DNA from: Streptomyces sp. man185
Lineage (GTDB): Bacteria > Actinomycetota > Actinomycetes > Streptomycetales > Streptomycetaceae
Assembly: GCA_002551355.1 (NCBI GenBank)
Contig: NTHE01000031.1
Location: 1 to 53,203 of the forward strand
Direction of reading: 5' to 3'
DNA: 53,203 nucleotides
The stretch's first letter is position 1. Each line of letters begins with the position of its first letter. The notes under the pieces are model-generated. The model did no database searches. It was not told the origin of the DNA and worked only from the letters and a program-made list of their open reading frames with translations. Made by a program: the position numbers and the translations under genes. Shown here in pieces: positions 49,964 through 53,203 of this stretch.

Positions 49964-52213
49964 TCAGCTCGACCTCGGCGGCCTCTGCGTGTCGAAGGCG
50001 AAGAGCGTGTTGTCGTCCGCGGCCACGAACACCGCGCGCCCCGCGACGGTCACGCGCGGGCTCGCGTTCTGCTCCCCCGTCAGGCCGTCGGCCTGCGGGT
50101 CCGTCGTCCACAGCCGCTTGCCGTCGTCCGGCGACAGCGCGACCACGCGGCCGGTGGCCGAGCTGAAGTACACCGCGCCGGGTCCGGACGCGGGCCCTGA
50201 CGCGCCCTCGACGCCCGTCTGCCGCGACCACTTCTTCCCCCCGGTCGCGGGGTCGAACGCCGCCACGAGGCCGGTCTGACCGCTCACGTAGACGGTGCCG
50301 TCCGCCATGCCGGGCGTGCCGTCGTACACCGTGTCGAGCCGGGAGTACGTGACCTTCCGCGAGGCCGGATCGACCCGCGCCACCCCGTCGTACCCGGCCG
50401 GGTCCGTTCCCTCGTAGTGCTTGGAGAGGAGGACGAGCCGGCCGTCGGCGACGCCCATCGGCACGACGGGGCCGTCGACCGCGATGGACTCGCCGAGCGT
50501 GCCGGAGTCGAGGGCGAGCGTGCGCAGGGTGGGGTGGCGCACCTGGAGGGCGTTCATCTCCGCTTCCGTGGCGCACATCGCGAGGAGCCGCTGTCCCACC
50601 GGGACGGGCGCGCACTGCACCCCCGCCGGGAACGGCGTCGTCCAGGCCACCTCTCCGCTGTGAGCATCCCGGGCCTCGAAGCGGGAGTCGGCGGCGTCGA
50701 CCGTCACCACCGTGGAGCCGACCACGACGGCGTCCATGCTCCGGCCCGTGACGGCCATCGACTGGGCGCCGGACGGCACGGACCACAGCTCCCGGCCGCT
50801 GTCCGCGTCGAGGGCCACCACCTCCTGGGGAGGGCCCTGCGGGGCATCCTGGTCAGCGACTCGGTAGCCGATCACCGTGTCGTCGGTGGCGCCCACCAGG
50901 TGCATCCCCTGGACGGGGACGCCCGGGCTCTTCGCCGTCCACACCCGCGACCCGTCCCGGGCGTCGAGACGGGCGGCGACGACACCGCCGCCCCCGCAGA
51001 ACAGCGCGTCGCCGCGCGCGACGCAGCGCAGCTCGTCGGGGATGTCCTCGCGGCCGCCCAGCAGCGTTTTACGCCACGGTGCGAAGCCTTCCGGGAGGGT
51101 GCCGACCGGCGCTGCGGTGCTCGGGCCGGCGCCGCCGCCGCGGCCGTCCGTGGGGGCACCGCCTGACGTCAGCGCGGCGACTCCCCCGCCGATCGCCGCC
51201 ACCGCGACCGCCGCAGCCAGCACGGGCCGCCACCGCAGACGCCGGCGACCGGTGTCCCCAACGCCGGTGTCCCCGGTGCCGGATGCGGCTGGGGCGGCCG
51301 GTGCCGGAGTGGCCGGCGTTGGGGTGGCCGGGGTCGTGAGGTGATGCTGAGTGATCATGTCGCGGGTGCGGCCGACTTCCGGCCCGCCGGTGTCCGTCCC
51401 GCCCAGCTCGGCCGGCAGATCCCGCAGCAGCACGAGGAGTTCGTCGGCCGACGGACGCCCCTCGGGTTCCTTGTCCAGGCACGGCTCGACGACCGCTCGC
51501 AGGGCCATCGGCACTGCCCCCAACGACGGCTCCTCGTGCACCACCTGGTAGGCCGTGATGTACGGGCTGTCCGCGTCGAAGGGACCGTGGCCCGTCGCCG
51601 CGTACACCAGGAGCGTCCCCAGCGAGAAGACGTCGGACCGCGGCCCCACGCCGCGGGGTGCCTGCAACTGCTCGGGCGACATGAAGGGCGGCGTCCCGAT
51701 GACCCGCCCCGTCATCGTCAGCGTCTGCTGGTCCACGGCGCGCGAGATGCCGAAATCGATGACGCGGGGCCCCTCGGGCGAGAGCACGACGTTGGAGGGC
51801 TTCAGATCGCGGTGGACGACGCCCACCCGGTGGATGTCGCGCAGCGCCTCCGCGAGGCCGATGGCGAGCTTCCTCAGCTCCACCCCGTTCAGCGGGCCCC
51901 GCTCGGTGATGCGCTGGGCGAGCGTGAGCCCCTCGATGTAGGTCGTCGCCATCCACGGCTGCTCGGCCTCGGGAGCCGCGTCGACCACGGCGGCGGTGAA
52001 CGCTCCGCTCACCCGCCGTGCGGCCGCCACCTCTTGCCGGAACCGGATGCGGAACTCCTCGTCCGCCGCGAACTGCTGGTGGATCAGCTTGATCGCGACA
52101 GGCCGGCCCGAACTCGTACGGGCCAGGAAGACCGTGCCCATGCCACCCGAACCGAGCCGCTCCTCCAGCGGGTAACCGCCGATCTCGGCTGGATCGCCTC
52201 CGCGCAGCGACAC
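49964..52213 (-). CDS. Ser/Thr protein kinase with extracellular PQQ-type beta-propeller
   Basis: A 749-aa kinase. GSGGMGTVFL (21-30), Lys42, HRDLKPSN (134-141), DFG (153-155) and MSPEQ define an active Hanks-type domain. After a Pro/Ala/Thr-rich linker and one membrane helix (VLAAAVAVAAIGGGVAALT) comes a domain of about 370 residues with PQQ-like propeller repeats (SGEVAWTTPFPAGV, TGGKKWSRQTGVEG, DGKRLWTTDPQADG). Such sensors are thought to bind a ligand outside and signal inside. The GTG start has GGAGG and GGGAAG upstream. An IS element ends 72 bp upstream and may have cut off its promoter. Confidence 0.92.
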   Translation of the reverse strand: MSLRGGDPAEIGGYPLEERLGSGGMGTVFLARTSSGRPVAIKLIHQQFAADEEFRIRFRQEVAAARRVSGAFTAAVVDAAPEAEQPWMATTYIEGLTLAQRITERGPLNGVELRKLAIGLAEALRDIHRVGVVHRDLKPSNVVLSPEGPRVIDFGISRAVDQQTLTMTGRVIGTPPFMSPEQLQAPRGVGPRSDVFSLGTLLVYAATGHGPFDADSPYITAYQVVHEEPSLGAVPMALRAVVEPCLDKEPEGRPSADELLVLLRDLPAELGGTDTGGPEVGRTRDMITQHHLTTPATPTPATPAPAAPAASGTGDTGVGDTGRRRLRWRPVLAAAVAVAAIGGGVAALTSGGAPTDGRGGGAGPSTAAPVGTLPEGFAPWRKTLLGGREDIPDELRCVARGDALFCGGGGVVAARLDARDGSRVWTAKSPGVPVQGMHLVGATDDTVIGYRVADQDAPQGPPQEVVALDADSGRELWSVPSGAQSMAVTGRSMDAVVVGSTVVTVDAADSRFEARDAHSGEVAWTTPFPAGVQCAPVPVGQRLLAMCATEAEMNALQVRHPTLRTLALDSGTLGESIAVDGPVVPMGVADGRLVLLSKHYEGTDPAGYDGVARVDPASRKVTYSRLDTVYDGTPGMADGTVYVSGQTGLVAAFDPATGGKKWSRQTGVEGASGPASGPGAVYFSSATGRVVALSPDDGKRLWTTDPQADGLTGEQNASPRVTVAGRAVFVAADDNTLFAFDTQRPPRSS

Positions 52214-52281
52214 TCTTCCCTACCTCCCGTCCCCCGTGCGTCTCTGCCACCACGGGCCTGCTCATCTGTCCTCCACACAAA

Positions 52282-53174
52282 CTAGGGTCCGTCTTCAAAA
52301 GATCTTGTCCAGAGTAGGAATGAGGCGAGGCTGACCGCTGCTTCGTAGGAGGTGGCGGTCTTGTCGTATCTGGTGGCGATGCCGCGGAATCCCTTGAGGT
52401 GGTTGAAGCAGCGTTCGACGGTGTTGCGTCGGCGGTAGGTCTCGCGGTCGAAACCTGGTGGCCGGCCGCCGTGACTGCCGCGGTTTCGGCGGTGCTTCTT
52501 CTGATCGTCCTTCTCGGGGATCGTGGCGGCGATGCCGCGTCGTCGCAGGTAGGCGCGGAATGCCCGGGAGCTGTAGGCCTTGTCTGCGACGACATGGTCG
52601 GGGGTGGAGCGTGGACGGCCCGGTCCGGTGCGGGGCACGCGTATGCGTTCGAGCAGTGCCTGTGCCATGACGCTGTCGTGTCGTTGGCCGGCGGTGAGCA
52701 TGAGAGCCAGAGGACGGCCATGCCCGTCGGCGGCGAGGTGGATCTTGGTGGTCAGGCCTCCTCGGGATCGGCCGAGGGCGTGATCGTCCGGTTCGTCCTG
52801 CCGGTGCTTCCCCCTTTTCGTCCGGTGGCGGCGGCGTGCTGATGTGCCCGGACGATGGTGGAGTCGATCTGCACCAGCCAGTCGATGTCGCCGGCCGCGT
52901 CCGCGCGGGTCTGGATCTGCCGCAGGGCTCTGGTGAACACGCCGTCGATCGCGTAGCGACGGAACCGCGTGTAGACCGTCTGCCAGGAGCCATAGCGTTC
53001 TGGCAGGTCACGCCAGGAAATCCCGGTACGGATCTTGTAGACCATCCCGTTGATGATCTGCCGGTCCTCCGCTCGGGGCCGCCCCCGGACGGCCCGCGGT
53101 ATCAACGGAGCGAGCAACTCCCACTCACGATCAGTGAGTTCATGTCGGCGTATCACGACATCATGATCCACCAC
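52282..53174 (-). CDS. IS5-family (IS427-like) transposase made by -1 frameshifting
   Basis: Two overlapping frames: the first from 53174 (140 aa, HTH-like HELTDREWELLAPLIP and catalytic Asp104 in VQIDSTIVRAH), the second from the slip site to 52282 (VVADKAYSSRAFRAYL with the second Asp, NTVERCFNHLKGFRG with the Glu). Together they give the DDE triad. A slippery A AAA GGG lies in the overlap at 52818-52812 on the minus strand, and a -1 slip there joins the frames into one transposase. The final TAG comes from the target-site CTAG at the element edge. Confidence 0.88.
52285..52304 (+). repeat. Left terminal inverted repeat of the IS
   Basis: 20 bp, identical to the complement of 53180-53199. 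Confidence 0.9.
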
Positions 53175-53179
53175 CGAAC

Positions 53180-53199
53180 GATCTTTTGAAGACGGACCC
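53180..53199 (-). repeat. Right terminal inverted repeat of the IS
   Basis: 20 bp, identical to the complement of 52285-52304. It is followed by TAGT at the window edge, which contains the TA target. Confidence 0.9.
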
Positions 53200-53203
53200 T
53201 AGT

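Larger units (their letters stand above)
52285..53199 (-). mobile_element. Complete IS5-family insertion sequence, 915 bp
   Basis: Perfect 20-bp terminal inverted repeats bound the element: GGGTCCGTCTTCAAAAGATC at 52285-52304 and its complement at 53180-53199. It is flanked on both sides by TA (or CTAG, depending on where the ends are drawn), the typical target of the IS427 group. It holds one frameshifted transposase gene and looks intact. It sits 72 bp upstream of the PQQ-propeller kinase start with its transposase on the same strand. Confidence 0.9.

Noticed and set aside
47580..50279. An 899-codon plus-strand frame across the FecCD genes
   Set aside because: It is antisense to conserved permease sequence and crosses a deletion junction; no domain or ribosome site.
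52282..52701. The second transposase frame as a separate gene starting at an internal ATG
   Set aside because: The slippery A-AAA-GGG and continuity of the DDE domain point to one frameshifted transposase.
1..53203. CRISPR arrays, tRNA or rRNA genes, or prophage
   Set aside because: No regularly spaced repeats, no recognisable tRNA cloverleaf or rRNA sequence, and no phage structural or integrase genes were seen.

Overview
The window is very GC-rich, with strongly third-position-GC-biased codons, GTG/TTG starts and many Streptomyces-type families: Ser/Thr kinases, GAF-ANTAR proteins, a SigB-like sigma factor, DUF5709 and Tat substrates. I read it as chromosomal DNA of a Streptomyces or close relative, from the accessory part of the chromosome. 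I saw no rRNA, tRNA or CRISPR array.\n\nLayout. 1-8 kb: cytosine-deaminase-like amidohydrolase, a peptidase remnant, a Ser/Thr kinase, an IclR regulator, a DUF1345 membrane protein and a FdhF/YdeP molybdopterin oxidoreductase. 8-13 kb: a 55-aa protein, a Clp ATPase broken by a frameshift just after its first Walker A motif, and a padR/acyl-CoA dehydrogenase operon with a palindromic operator. 13-25.9 kb: a stress island. An ATP-grasp ligase/CocE hydrolase/cation antiporter operon, two GAF-ANTAR proteins around a STAS protein, two small hydrophilic proteins, a HAD phosphatase, a SigB-like sigma factor, and an overlapping operon of methyltransferase, CDGSH protein and heme-oxygenase-fold redox enzyme. 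Matches to the SigB-type promoter (GTTT-N14/15-GGGT) precede several of these units, including the sigma gene itself, so the island may be its regulon.\n\n26-32 kb: remnants of an MFS/TetR pair, then a PaoABC-XdhC-like molybdenum hydroxylase operon facing its own TetR gene across two palindromic operators. 32-41 kb: membrane proteins, a DipZ remnant, then a histidine-ammonia-lyase-fold enzyme lacking the usual Ala-Ser-Gly triad, divergent from an OpuC-type quaternary-amine ABC transporter and an NCS1 permease. This could be an uptake and cleavage system for a betainised amino acid such as ergothioneine or hercynine. It is the best candidate here for an undescribed system.\n\n41-53 kb: PRC-barrel protein, AEC transporter, a Tat-exported protein of unknown function, glpFK, GNAT acetyltransferase, a siderophore permease with a truncated partner, a truncated siderophore-interacting/methyltransferase-like fusion, a PQQ-propeller Ser/Thr kinase, and a complete 915-bp IS5-family element just upstream of that kinase.\n\nAt three places (about 26.3, 34.05 and 48.87 kb) a minus-strand gene and a plus-strand gene meet head to head, each apparently lacking its 5' part. 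This suggests repeated internal deletion. Gene-free stretches are short. The longest, 18847-19303, holds an inverted repeat, a possible 59-aa gene with a conserved leader, and a strong terminator.
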